64,000 nucleotides of DNA from Maritimibacter alkaliphilus. GTDB lineage: Bacteria; Pseudomonadota; Alphaproteobacteria; Rhodobacterales; Rhodobacteraceae. Both the position numbers and the translations under genes were made by a program. Positions 18,516-27,005 of the stretch are shown here, in pieces. Every line of letters starts with the position of its first letter. The first letter of the stretch is position 1. The stretch is taken from positions 1,550,001 to 1,614,000 of the forward strand of contig NZ_JAHVIT010000001.1 in assembly GCF_019801605.1 (NCBI RefSeq), in the 5' to 3' direction. The notes below the pieces were generated by a model. The model was not told where the DNA came from, made no database searches, and worked only from the letters and a program-made list of their open reading frames with translations.

Positions 18516-19261
18516 TCCGCTTCGAAGACGTCCATAAGACCTTTGGCACCAACGCGGTGCTGCGCGGCCTGAACCTGGAGGTCGACAAGGGCACCTCCAT
18601 GGTGATCATCGGCGGCTCCGGCACGGGCAAGTCGGTGGCGCTGAAATGCGTGCTGGGGCTGGTGACACCCGACAGCGGCAGGATCTACGTCGACGGACAG
18701 GACACCGCCTCCGGCGGGGACAGGGATGCCTTCCTCGCCCGTTTCGGGATGCTGTTCCAGGGCGCGGCGCTCTTCGACTCGCTCCCGGTCTGGCAGAACG
18801 TGGCCTTCCGGCTGCTGCGCGGCGCGCTGAAGCGGCCCAAGGCCGAGGCGCGGGAGATCGCGGTGGAGAAGCTGCGCCGCGTGGGCCTGGGCCCCGAAGT
18901 GGCGGATCGTTTCCCGGCGGAGCTCTCGGGCGGGATGCAGAAGCGCGTGGGCCTCGCCCGTGCCATTGCCGCCGATCCGGAGGTGATCTTCTTCGACGAG
19001 CCCACCACCGGCCTCGATCCGATCATGTCCGGCGTGATCAACGACCTGATCCGCGAGATCGTGGTCGAGATGGGCGCGACCGCCGTCACCATCACCCATG
19101 ACATGTCCTCGGTCCGGGCGATTGCCGACAACGTGGCGATGCTGCACGCGGGCAAGATCCGCTGGACCGGTCCGGTGGCGCAGATGGACGCCTCGGGCGA
19201 CCCCTACCTCGACCAGTTCATCCACGGCCGCGCCGAGGGACCGATCGATCCGGTCCGCTGA
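18512..19261 (+). CDS. mlaF: MlaF-type ABC transporter ATPase
   Basis: 249 residues. Walker A GGSGTGKS at residues 34-41, signature LSGGMQKRVGLARA, Walker B EVIFFDEPTTGLDP and the H-loop TITHDMSS are all present. It powers the permease encoded just upstream, with which it overlaps by 4 bp. Typical MlaF length and features; cytoplasmic face of the inner membrane. Confidence 0.9.
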   Translation: MIRFEDVHKTFGTNAVLRGLNLEVDKGTSMVIIGGSGTGKSVALKCVLGLVTPDSGRIYVDGQDTASGGDRDAFLARFGMLFQGAALFDSLPVWQNVAFRLLRGALKRPKAEAREIAVEKLRRVGLGPEVADRFPAELSGGMQKRVGLARAIAADPEVIFFDEPTTGLDPIMSGVINDLIREIVVEMGATAVTITHDMSSVRAIADNVAMLHAGKIRWTGPVAQMDASGDPYLDQFIHGRAEGPIDPVR

Positions 19262-19399
19262 GTCGCACTGCCGGATCGGGTGGCTGCGGCGGATTGTCGG
19301 GTCTGCCCCTTGAGATCATCCGCTGATCCGGCCCGCTGACCTGATGCGCTGACCGTCTGCGTGCCTCCGGGATCGGAGAGCGCCTGCCGCGCGGTCGGC

Positions 19400-19420
19400 G
19401 CCTCCGGCGGGGATATTTGG
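19400..19420 (+). repeat. Single copy of the CCTCCGGCGGGGATATTT core directly before the PqiA-like gene
   Basis: The exact 18-bp core occupies 19401-19418 and ends 11 bp before the ATG at 19430, so it takes the place of the ribosome site region. No inverted partner is visible within 150 bp. Confidence 0.85.
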
Positions 19421-19429
19421 GAACAGTGG

Positions 19430-19885
19430 ATGGGACAGGTGCCACGTCTTTTGATCATCGCGAATGCGGCGCTGCTGGTGCTCTATCCCATCGCATGGGT
19501 GGCACCACTGGCCAGGGCGGGCGTGCTGCCCATCTTCGGGCTGAGCGAGATCTCCGTGCTCTCGGGCCTGCGCGCGCTCTGGCCCTCCGATCCGCTCCTC
19601 GCCCTGCTGGTGGCGCTCTTCGCCCTGCTAGCTCCGGCGGCCAAGACACTGGCATTGCTGATGATTCACCTCGACCGCGCGCCGGTCTGGCTGCTCGGGC
19701 CGGTGAGTGCGCTGGGGCGGCTCGCCATGGCGGATGTCTTCCTCGTGGCGCTCTACATTACGCTGGTGAAGGGCATCGGACTTGGCCACGTGGAGAGCGC
19801 CTGGGGCCTCTGGCTCTTCACCTTCTGCACCCTCGCCTCGCTGGGTCTTTCGAGCCTCACCAAGAAAATCGTTAATAAAAAATGA
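19430..19885 (+). CDS. PqiA-like (paraquat-inducible protein A family) membrane protein
   Basis: 151 residues from the ATG at 19430; an ATG at 19361 in the same frame would read through the intergenic repeat. Four hydrophobic segments are seen, with WVAPLARAGVLPIFGLSEISVLSG at the first periplasmic loop and LDRAPVWLLGPVSALGRLAMADVFLVALYITLVK in the middle, matching the single-domain PqiA family. E. coli PqiA works with MCE proteins in lipid transport, and its position after mlaE-mlaF fits such a job. No classical ribosome site is present. Confidence 0.75.
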   Translation: MGQVPRLLIIANAALLVLYPIAWVAPLARAGVLPIFGLSEISVLSGLRALWPSDPLLALLVALFALLAPAAKTLALLMIHLDRAPVWLLGPVSALGRLAMADVFLVALYITLVKGIGLGHVESAWGLWLFTFCTLASLGLSSLTKKIVNKK

Positions 19886-19976
19886 CGTAGGCGCCGGAAC
19901 CAAAGCATCCGTGGTACTGTTGGGGAAGAAATCGGCAGAAACTTGCCGACTTCGATGCTCAACCGGAGGAGTTGCC

Positions 19977-20747
19977 ATGTCCAGCCGAACTGCCCCCTCG
20001 TCCTTAACCCGCACCGCCCTGCCGCTGATCCAGGCCGCCGGTCTCGCCCTTCTCCTCGGGCTGACACTCGCCGCCACTGTCACGACACTTTCCGCCGTCG
20101 CGGGCTGGTTGCCCTGGCTGCAGATCGACGCCGCCTTCGGCGAGACCGCGCTGCCCGCTGCGGGTCAGTCGGTCCAGATCGGCCTGACGCTGGTGCTCCT
20201 CGCGCTTGCGGCCTACGCGCCGCTGCACGGCCGGGTGATGCGCCTCGAGGGCTCCCACCGGCGGTTCCACATGTCGATGGAAGACGTGGCACGGGCCTAT
20301 CATGCGGCCCATGCCGCCGACCGCACCGGAACCTTCCGCCTCTCCTCCCAGTTCGACGAGGTCCGCGACCGGATCGCCTTCCTGCGTGACCACCCCGATC
20401 TCGGCGGGCTGGAGCCCGGCATCCTCGAATCCGCCGCCCAGATGAGCCAGGTGAGCCACGAGCTGGCCGAGACCTATTCGGACGAGAAGGTCGAGCGGGC
20501 CCGCACCTTCCTGCGCCAGCGGCAGGAGGAGGTCGCCCTCTTCAACGAACGCCTCGACCAGGCCAAGATCGCCATGCAGGAGATCCGCGGCTGGCGCGAT
20601 GCGGTGGAGATGGAAGAGGCCGTGGCCGAAAGCCAGCTCAACCGCCTGAAGGCCGAGTTGAACGACCTCCTGCCCGAGCTGCAGATGGGCATGGCAGGCC
20701 TCGAGCGCCCCGGCAATGTCGTGGGCATGGCCAAGGCGGCGGAATAA
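19977..20747 (+). CDS. Membrane-anchored coiled-coil protein upstream of radA
   Basis: 256 residues, start ATG 19977 with GGAGGA six bases upstream. Two hydrophobic segments (about residues 15-45 and 60-85) are followed by a basic-acidic cytoplasmic helical region (VERARTFLRQRQEEVALFNERLDQ onward) predicted to be coiled coil. Similar genes sit beside radA in Rhodobacteraceae and are sometimes called DNA repair proteins, but the sequence shows no repair-enzyme motif. Function unknown. Confidence 0.75.
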   Translation: MSSRTAPSSLTRTALPLIQAAGLALLLGLTLAATVTTLSAVAGWLPWLQIDAAFGETALPAAGQSVQIGLTLVLLALAAYAPLHGRVMRLEGSHRRFHMSMEDVARAYHAAHAADRTGTFRLSSQFDEVRDRIAFLRDHPDLGGLEPGILESAAQMSQVSHELAETYSDEKVERARTFLRQRQEEVALFNERLDQAKIAMQEIRGWRDAVEMEEAVAESQLNRLKAELNDLLPELQMGMAGLERPGNVVGMAKAAE

Positions 20748-20758
20748 CACCCAGCAGC

Positions 20759-20787
20759 TTTCCGTTTCCGAAATATCCTCGGGGGGA
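20759..20787 (-). repeat. Degenerate copy of the intergenic core repeat
   Basis: Minus-orientation sequence with TTTCCGTTTCCGAAATATCC, similar to the left arm of the 12.5-kb element but with the core changed to a G-run. It lies in the 221-bp gap before radA, which otherwise shows only a short GC hairpin. Confidence 0.6.
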
Positions 20788-20968
20788 ATTGGCCCGCAGC
20801 GCGGGCCAAGGGGGGCAGACAGCCCCCCTGTCCCAGCCTGAGCCCTCCCGAGCCACCGGCGCAGCGCCCCTCAAGCCGCCCCATTCCCGCTCCACAATCC
20901 GACGCCACAACCCCACTCTGGCCGAACATCGCATTTGACCGCCCCGCCGCGCTGCGGCAAGACAGGGC

Positions 20969-22330
20969 ATGGCGAAAACACGCATCTTCACCTGTTCTGT
21001 CTGCGGCGCGACCCAGTCCAAGTGGTCGGGCCAGTGCGAAGCCTGTGGCGCATGGAATTCCATCGCCGAGGAGGCCCCGCTCAGCACCGGCCCGGGCGCC
21101 AAGGGGCTCAAGGCCCGCGGGACCCGGCTTCAGCTGACCGACCTTGCGGCGCAGGAAACGCCCCCGCCGCGCACCTCCTCGAAGCTGGAGGAACTCGACC
21201 GCGTCCTCGGCGGCGGCCTTGTGCCGGCCTCCGCGATCCTCGTGGGCGGCGATCCGGGGATCGGGAAATCCACCCTGCTCCTGCAGGCGGCGGCGCGCTT
21301 CGCGCAGAACGGGCTCAAGACGGTCTATATCTCCGGCGAGGAAGCGGCGGCACAGGTGCGGATGCGGGCCCAGAGGCTGGGCCTCGGCCAGGCCCCGGTG
21401 GCGCTCGCCAGCGAGACTTCGCTGCGCGACATCCTGACCACGCTCGATGCCGAACGCCCCGACCTCGTGATCATTGATTCGATCCAGACCATGTGGTCCG
21501 ACACCGTGGACAGCGCGCCCGGCTCGGTCAGCCAGGTCCGCGCGGCCGCCCATGAGCTCACCACCTTCGCCAAGCGGCGCGGCTGTTCCGTGATCCTCGT
21601 GGGCCATGTAACGAAGGAGGGCCAGATCGCGGGCCCCCGGGTGGTGGAGCACATGGTGGACACCGTGCTCTATTTCGAAGGCGAACGCGGCCACCAGTTC
21701 CGCATCCTGCGCGCGGTGAAGAACCGCTTCGGCCCCGCGGACGAGATCGGCGTCTTCGAGATGACCGGCGGCGGGCTGGCGGAGGTGGCGAACCCCTCCG
21801 CGCTCTTCCTCTCCGACCGGGGCGAGCCCTCGGCCGGTTCGGTCGTCTTTGCCGGGATCGAGGGCACCCGCCCCGTCCTGGTGGAATTCCAGGCCCTCGT
21901 GGCGCCCACGCCCCACAGCCAGCCGCGGCGCTCGGTCGTGGGCTGGGACGGCGGGCGGCTCGCCATGATCCTTGCCGTGCTGGAGGCACGCTGCGGGATC
22001 CCCTTCGCGGGTCTCGACGTCTATCTCAACGTCGCGGGCGGCATGAAGATTACCGAACCGGCCGCGGATCTTGCGGTGGCGGCGGCGCTGCTTTCGGCGC
22101 GCGAGGATGTGGCCCTGGATGCACATACGGTCGTTTTCGGAGAGATTTCCCTCTCCGGCGCGCTACGTCCGGTGAGCCAATGGGAAAACAGGTTGAAAGA
22201 AGCCAAGAAACTTGGTTTCACCTCAGCCATAACGCCGGCCGGCGGAACGCCGGGCAGCGATCAGGGTATGAAACAGCAGCCCATGAAAGACCTGACCCAG
22301 GTCGTGGGCGAGATTTTCGGCGCGGGCTGA
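20969..22330 (+). CDS. radA: DNA repair protein RadA
   Basis: 453 residues, standard length. The N-terminal zinc finger uses C9, C12, C23 and C26 (CSVC and CEAC); Walker A is GGDPGIGKST at 93-102; Walker B LVIIDSIQ; the RadA-specific KNRFG motif is at 251-255; and the C-terminal Lon-like domain contains NVAGGMKITEPAADLAVA. It is a branch-migration helicase acting in recombinational repair. It is followed by cvpA after 54 bp. Confidence 0.97.
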   Translation: MAKTRIFTCSVCGATQSKWSGQCEACGAWNSIAEEAPLSTGPGAKGLKARGTRLQLTDLAAQETPPPRTSSKLEELDRVLGGGLVPASAILVGGDPGIGKSTLLLQAAARFAQNGLKTVYISGEEAAAQVRMRAQRLGLGQAPVALASETSLRDILTTLDAERPDLVIIDSIQTMWSDTVDSAPGSVSQVRAAAHELTTFAKRRGCSVILVGHVTKEGQIAGPRVVEHMVDTVLYFEGERGHQFRILRAVKNRFGPADEIGVFEMTGGGLAEVANPSALFLSDRGEPSAGSVVFAGIEGTRPVLVEFQALVAPTPHSQPRRSVVGWDGGRLAMILAVLEARCGIPFAGLDVYLNVAGGMKITEPAADLAVAAALLSAREDVALDAHTVVFGEISLSGALRPVSQWENRLKEAKKLGFTSAITPAGGTPGSDQGMKQQPMKDLTQVVGEIFGAG

Positions 22331-22384
22331 CGCGCGCGGTGACTGGCGCCGAGGCGCAGGGCCGACAGCAAGGAACGGGGACAG

Positions 22385-22981
22385 ATGGAAGGTTTCACCA
22401 TTATTGACGGGATCGTCGCGGCGGTCATCGTGCTCTCGGCGCTGCTGGCCTATTCGCGCGGCATCGTGCGCGAGGCGCTCGCCATCGCGGGCTGGATCGT
22501 GGCGGCGGTGCTGGGCTTCATCTTTGCCCCGCAGGTCCAGCCGCTGGTCAAAGAAATCCCGGTCATCGGCGAATTCATCTCGGACAGCTGTGAACTCTCC
22601 GTGATCACCGCCTTCGCCGTGGTCTTCGCTGTGGCGCTGCTGATTGCCTCGCTCTTCACGCCGCTCTTCTCCTCGCTGGTGCAGCGCTCCGCCGTGGGCG
22701 CGCTCGACCAGGCGCTCGGCTTCCTCTTCGGGGTGGCGCGCGGCATCCTGCTCGTGGCCATCGCCTTCTTCGTCTACGAGACGGTGATCACCTCGCAGGA
22801 CATGCCCATGGTGGACAATTCCCGCTCGGCGCAGGTCTTTGCCCGCCTCACCGGCAAGATCGAGAACGAAGACCCCGAGCGCGCGCTCGGCTGGATCACC
22901 CAGCAGTACGAACAGCTGGTCGGCTTCTGCGAGGCGCCGGCCGAGACGCCCGCCCCTGCCACCGCGCCCGCAGGCTCGTGA
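22385..22981 (+). CDS. cvpA: CvpA family membrane protein
   Basis: 198 residues. The N-terminus MEGFTIIDGIVAAVIVLSA and the segment YSRGIVREALAIAGWIVA match CvpA; four hydrophobic helices and an Ala/Pro-rich C-terminal tail are visible. The family is needed for colicin V secretion in E. coli and is linked to envelope stress. As in E. coli it lies just before purF, though here a hairpin and a separate promoter stand between the two. Confidence 0.92.
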   Translation: MEGFTIIDGIVAAVIVLSALLAYSRGIVREALAIAGWIVAAVLGFIFAPQVQPLVKEIPVIGEFISDSCELSVITAFAVVFAVALLIASLFTPLFSSLVQRSAVGALDQALGFLFGVARGILLVAIAFFVYETVITSQDMPMVDNSRSAQVFARLTGKIENEDPERALGWITQQYEQLVGFCEAPAETPAPATAPAGS

Positions 22982-23008
22982 TCACAGTATTGAACACCGT
23001 GCAATTGC

Positions 23009-23031
23009 ACCCGGGGCCGTTGACCCCGGGT
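23009..23031 (+). terminator. Hairpin after cvpA
   Basis: ACCCGGGG (23009-23016) pairs with CCCCGGGT (23024-23031) around a 7-nt loop. An overlapping perfect 14-bp palindrome GGGTCCGCGGACCC occupies 23028-23041. There is no U-tract, so termination is possible but unproven. Confidence 0.45.
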
Positions 23032-23056
23032 CCGCGGACCCTTATGTGATCGTTTC

Positions 23057-23085
23057 GTGACACCTCGGTCCCTTGCCTCTACACT
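23057..23085 (+). promoter_or_regulatory. Probable purF promoter
   Basis: GTGACA (23057-23062), a 17-bp spacer and TACACT (23080-23085) match sigma70-type elements at 5 of 6 and 4 of 6 positions. Transcription would begin near 23092, about 30-40 bases before the start codon. Confidence 0.6.
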
Positions 23086-23095
23086 CAAGGCAAGG
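23071..23095. promoter_or_regulatory. Palindrome overlapping the purF -10 element, operator candidate
   Basis: CCTTGCCT (23071-23078) and AGGCAAGG (23088-23095) are perfect inverted repeats flanking the -10 hexamer. Position and symmetry suggest a repressor site; in RNA it would form only a partial hairpin as it straddles the start. Confidence 0.55.
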
Positions 23096-23132
23096 TCACG
23101 CTAGGATTCGGAGCTGCCCCTTGTCCCGCCAG

Positions 23133-24653
23133 ATGCCCTCTGCCGCCAGCGACACCACCGCTGGCAAAGCTGCATTCAATGATGATGATCGCGACGATTG
23201 CCTCCCCCGGCACCCGTTCGACGATGACAAGCTGAAGGAGGAGTGCGGCGTCTTCGGCGCGATCGGCCTCACGGATGCGTCGAACTTCGTGGCCCTCGGC
23301 CTGCACGCGCTGCAGCACCGGGGCCAGGAGGCGGGCGGTATCGTCTGCCACCACCCCGAGCACGGGTTCAACTCGGCCCGCCGCTTCGGTTACATCCGCG
23401 ACAACTTCACCTCGCAATCGGTGATGGAAACCCTGCCCGGGCCGGTGGCCATCGGGCATGTGCGCTATTCCACCGCCGGCTCCAAGGGCGCCGCGCAGAT
23501 CCGCGACGTGCAGCCCTTCTTCGGCGAGTTTTCCATGGGCGGCGCGGCCATCGCGCACAACGGCAACATCACCAATGCCGAGGCCCTGCGCCGCGAGCTG
23601 ATCGAGCGCGGCTCGATCTTCCAGTCCTCCTCGGACAGCGAGTGCATCATCCACCTCATGGCGCGGTCGCTTCAACGCGGCATCCCCGAGCGGATGGAAG
23701 ACGCGCTGCGCCGGGTCGAAGGTGCCTTCTCGGTCGTGGCCATGACCGGCACGCAGTTGATCGGCGTGCGGGACCCGCTCGGCGTGCGCCCCCTCGTCCT
23801 CGGCAAGGTCGCCGACGGCTGGGTGCTCTCCTCCGAGACCTGTGCCCTCGACATCATCGGCGCGGAACTCATCCGCGAGATCGAGCCCGGCGAGATGGTG
23901 GTGATCACCGAGAAGGGCATCGAGAGCCGCCGGCCCTTCCGCCCGCAGTCGCCGCGCTTCTGCATCTTCGAACATGTCTATTTCTCGCGTCCCGATTCGA
24001 TCCTCGGCGGCCGCTCGGTCTATGAGACCCGGCGCCAGATCGGCGTCGAACTGGCCCGCGAGGCCCCGGTCGATGCCGACCTCGTCTGCCCCGTGCCCGA
24101 CAGCGGCACCCCGGCAGCCATCGGTTTCGCCCATGAGAGCGGCATTCCCTACGGCATGGGGATCATCCGGAACCAGTACATGGGCCGGACCTTCATCGAG
24201 CCGACCGAGCAGATCCGGAACATGGGCGTGCGGCTGAAGCTGAACGTGAACCGCGCCCTGATCCAGGGCAAGCGGGTCATCCTCGTGGACGACTCGGTGG
24301 TGCGCGGCACGACCTCGCGCAAGATCAAGGAGATGATCCTCGATGCCGGCGCGGCAGAGGTCCACTTCCGCATCGCCTCCCCGCCGACCGCCTGGCCCTG
24401 CTTCTACGGCGTGGACACACCGCAGCGCGAGAAGCTGCTGGCGGCGACCATGTCGGAGGACGAAATGCGCGATCACCTCGCGGTGGACAGCCTCAAGTTC
24501 ATCTCGCTCGACGGGCTCTACCGCGCCGTGGGCGAGGCCGAGGGCCGCAACAACAGCTGCCCGCAGTATTGCGACGCCTGTTTCTCAGGCGAATACCCGG
24601 TGGCGCCCTCCGACATGATCGAGAAGGGCTTCGAGCTCAAGGCCGCCGAGTAA
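23133..24653 (+). CDS. purF: Amidophosphoribosyltransferase
   Basis: 506 residues from the ATG at 23133. A TTG at 23121 in the same frame has GGAG at 23110-23113 and may be the true start, adding four residues. It is the first committed enzyme of purine synthesis, making phosphoribosylamine from PRPP and glutamine. The nucleophile is C38 (KEECGVFG), which requires removal of a propeptide. The PRPP motif is VILVDDSVVRGTTS. The cysteines expected for a Bacillus-type [4Fe-4S] cluster are present: CIFEHVYF, WPCFYG and CPQYCDACF. A strong terminator follows. Confidence 0.96.
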   Translation: MPSAASDTTAGKAAFNDDDRDDCLPRHPFDDDKLKEECGVFGAIGLTDASNFVALGLHALQHRGQEAGGIVCHHPEHGFNSARRFGYIRDNFTSQSVMETLPGPVAIGHVRYSTAGSKGAAQIRDVQPFFGEFSMGGAAIAHNGNITNAEALRRELIERGSIFQSSSDSECIIHLMARSLQRGIPERMEDALRRVEGAFSVVAMTGTQLIGVRDPLGVRPLVLGKVADGWVLSSETCALDIIGAELIREIEPGEMVVITEKGIESRRPFRPQSPRFCIFEHVYFSRPDSILGGRSVYETRRQIGVELAREAPVDADLVCPVPDSGTPAAIGFAHESGIPYGMGIIRNQYMGRTFIEPTEQIRNMGVRLKLNVNRALIQGKRVILVDDSVVRGTTSRKIKEMILDAGAAEVHFRIASPPTAWPCFYGVDTPQREKLLAATMSEDEMRDHLAVDSLKFISLDGLYRAVGEAEGRNNSCPQYCDACFSGEYPVAPSDMIEKGFELKAAE

Positions 24654-24675
24654 GGCACCTTGGTTGAGATTGGAA

Positions 24676-24700
24676 AGGCGGTCCCCGGGGCCGCCTTTTT
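24676..24700 (+). terminator. Rho-independent terminator of purF
   Basis: GGCGG...CCGCC stem within 24676-24695, reinforced by a CCCC/GGGG core, then TTTTT at 24696-24700. This is a classic intrinsic terminator 22 bp after the stop codon. Confidence 0.85.
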
Positions 24701-25289
24701 CGTTGTCCGGGGGCTTCTGCTTCTGGCGGCTGTAGAGACCGCCCGCCGCCGGGGTGGTTTCGCCTGCGCTGGACATCGGCCCTCCCGAGGGAGTTCGCGC
24801 GTCAGGAAAGCCCCGAGCGCCCTGCTCCAAGCGCGTTCTCCGGCCTACGGCACCGCTTCACGATCTGGCGCTGCGCACCCTAGTCTCGCGCCAATACCTG
24901 CCCTCCGGCTTTCGCGCAGGGCAGCGTCGTCCCGCGGGGTGGCGCTATAGCGCCGGTCGCCATTGGTGCGCCATTGGTCCGAGCGCCATTGGCGACGGGG
25001 GGCGGCTCGGCGCTGCCCGGCCTCACGGCCGGGCGGGACACTTCGAGGGGACAGCGGCTTGGCGCAAGACGGAGGGTCGAGGCGCCCAGCCGTGCCAGTC
25101 TCCTGAAGACCCACAGGGCCTAGCGGCAATCGACCCGACCCCGACAGAGATGCGCCTTGAACGCGAACAACGCCCCCCTCCCCCCCAAACCGCGCCCCCC
25201 AGACCACACCCGGCGCCCGCGTCGCCGCACCGCAGGCCGCGCCGCCTGTTTCACTTGACCCGGCGCATCAAACCGCGCAGATCCCGGCC
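24701..25289. other. 590-bp intergenic region between purF and the SDR gene
   Basis: Open frames cross it but show composition-driven residues (Arg, Pro, Ala) and no domain. It holds three direct copies of CGCCATTGG (listed separately). No promoter is convincing. It may contain decayed sequence. Confidence 0.5.
24958..24992 (+). repeat. Three direct copies of CGCCATTGG
   Basis: Copies at 24958-24966, 24969-24977 and 24984-24992, spaced 11 and 15 bp. ATTGG also recurs in ACATTGG just after the SDR gene. Meaning unknown. Confidence 0.6.
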
Positions 25290-25931
25290 ATGACTGACCA
25301 GATCGCCCTCATCACCGGTGCCTCGCGCGGGCTCGGCGCGGCGCTTGCCGCCGCTCTCGCGCCGACCCATCACATCGTCGCCGTCGCCCGCACCGTGGGC
25401 GGTCTCGAAGCCCTTGACGACCGGATCAAATCCGCCGGCGGCAGCGCCACGCTGGCCCCCATGGACATCACCAACCGCGATGCCATGGCCCAGCTCTGCC
25501 GCTCGATCTATGACCGCTGGGGCAAGATCGACCTCTGGTGCCACACCGCGATCTCGGCCCCGCCGCTTTCGCCCGCCGCCCATATCGACGCCAAGGACTG
25601 GGACAAGGCCGTGGCCTGCAACGTCACCGCGCTCGGCGTGCTGGTGCCCTATGTGGCGCCCTTGCTGGGGACCGAAGGCAAGGCGATCTTCTTCGACGAC
25701 CCCGTCGTCGCCACCCGCTTCCACGGGGCCTATGGCGCCACCAAGGCCGCGCAGATCGCGCTCGCCCGCTCGTGGCAGGCCGAAACCGCGGCCACCGGCC
25801 CCGAGGTCCACGTGCTGACGCCGCTGCCGATGCCGACCGCCCTGCGCGGCCGCTTCCACCCCGGCGAGGACCGCGAGGCGCTCTCCGATCCCGACAGCGA
25901 AGCCGCCCGGCTGTTGCCCAAGTTCGCCTGA
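25290..25931 (+). CDS. Short-chain dehydrogenase/reductase-like protein lacking the catalytic Ser
   Basis: 213 residues. The nucleotide-binding TGASRGLG motif is near the N-terminus and YGATKAA supplies the YxxxK pair. The serine normally about 13 residues before the Tyr is replaced by Phe/Asp (FFDDPVVATRFHGAY), so activity may be altered. The NNAG motif is also changed (CHTAISAPP). It is probably cytoplasmic and NAD(P)-binding; the substrate is unknown. It stands alone between purF and surE. Confidence 0.75.
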   Translation: MTDQIALITGASRGLGAALAAALAPTHHIVAVARTVGGLEALDDRIKSAGGSATLAPMDITNRDAMAQLCRSIYDRWGKIDLWCHTAISAPPLSPAAHIDAKDWDKAVACNVTALGVLVPYVAPLLGTEGKAIFFDDPVVATRFHGAYGATKAAQIALARSWQAETAATGPEVHVLTPLPMPTALRGRFHPGEDREALSDPDSEAARLLPKFA

Positions 25932-26222
25932 CATTGGCGACCTGACATTGGCCGCCTGCCCGGCCCCGGGGCCGCGTCGCCACCGACGCGGTCCGCCCGC
26001 AAGGCAGACTGTCTACGTTAACCCCTGCACCCTCCCGCGCGCTGCGCCCCGGGCCGATGCCCGAACGCAGCCAGGAGCGCCCCGCCGGGCGCCCTGCAAA
26101 CCCGCGCTTTCCCCTGCCTGCCCGGCTTTTATGCCACGCCCGTCGCGGCAGCGGCTGCCACGGCTTGCCCCCCTTCCGGCCCTCGCTTATGCAGGGTCCA
26201 ACCCAGGACGGAAGGCGAATTC

Positions 26223-27005
26223 ATGCGTATTCTCATTACCAATGACGACGGGATCAACGCACCGGGTCTGAAGACGCTCCACGCCATTGCCGAGACCCTC
26301 GCAGGCCCCTCGGGCGAGGTCTGGACCGTCGCCCCCGCCTTCGAGCAATCGGGCGTGGGCCACATGATTTCCTACACCCGCCCAATGATCGTCTCGAAGA
26401 TGGGCGAGCGCCGCTTCGCCGTCGAAGGCGCCCCCGCCGACTGTGTCCTCGCCGGGCTGCACGACGTGCTCAACGGCCAGCACGTGGACCTGATCCTCTC
26501 GGGGGTGAACTACGGCAACAACTCGGCCGAGAACGCGCTCTATTCCGGCACCCTCGGCGGCGCCATCGAGGGCGCGCTGCAGGGCATCCCCGCCATGGCG
26601 CTGTCGCAGTTCCTCGGGCCGGACAACTTCAACATCGACGATCCCTTCGAAGCCGCCGCCCAGCATGGCGCCGACGTGGTCCGCAAGGTGCTGGAGCACG
26701 GCCCCGCGGATGACGGTGACTACCGCCTGTTCTACAACATCAACTTCCCGCCCGTGCCCGGGGCCTCGGTCAAGGGCGTGCGCGCCTCGGCGCAGGGCTT
26801 CCGGCGCTACACCAAGTTCGGGATCGAACCCCATCTGTCGCCCTCGGGCCGCCGGTTCCTCTGGGTCAAGGGCGGCCAGCAGGGCGAAAAGACCGCGCCC
26901 GGCACGGATGCCCATGACAACCTCGAGGGCTATGTCTCGGTCACGCCGATGCGGGCGGACTTCACCGCCCATGACATGCTCGCCCCGCTGAAGGCCATCG
27001 AATGA
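26223..27005 (+). CDS. surE: 5'/3'-nucleotidase SurE
   Basis: 260 residues. The N-terminal [14 protein letters not shown] supplies the metal-binding Asp pair and the loop [18 protein letters not shown] the remaining ligand Asn and Ser. It is a phosphatase acting on nucleoside monophosphates, tied to survival in stationary phase. It overlaps pcm by ATGA, the arrangement known from E. coli surE-pcm. The 291-bp leader shows no clear promoter; GGAAGGCGA lies before the start. Confidence 0.96.
   Translation: MRILITNDDGINAPGLKTLHAIAETLAGPSGEVWTVAPAFEQSGVGHMISYTRPMIVSKMGERRFAVEGAPADCVLAGLHDVLNGQHVDLILSGVNYGNNSAENALYSGTLGGAIEGALQGIPAMALSQFLGPDNFNIDDPFEAAAQHGADVVRKVLEHGPADDGDYRLFYNINFPPVPGASVKGVRASAQGFRRYTKFGIEPHLSPSGRRFLWVKGGQQGEKTAPGTDAHDNLEGYVSVTPMRADFTAHDMLAPLKAIE

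Noticed and set aside
24754-25293. Coding frame in the gap after purF
   Set aside because: Residues follow base composition, no ribosome site is present and no domain is visible; its end also runs into the SDR start.
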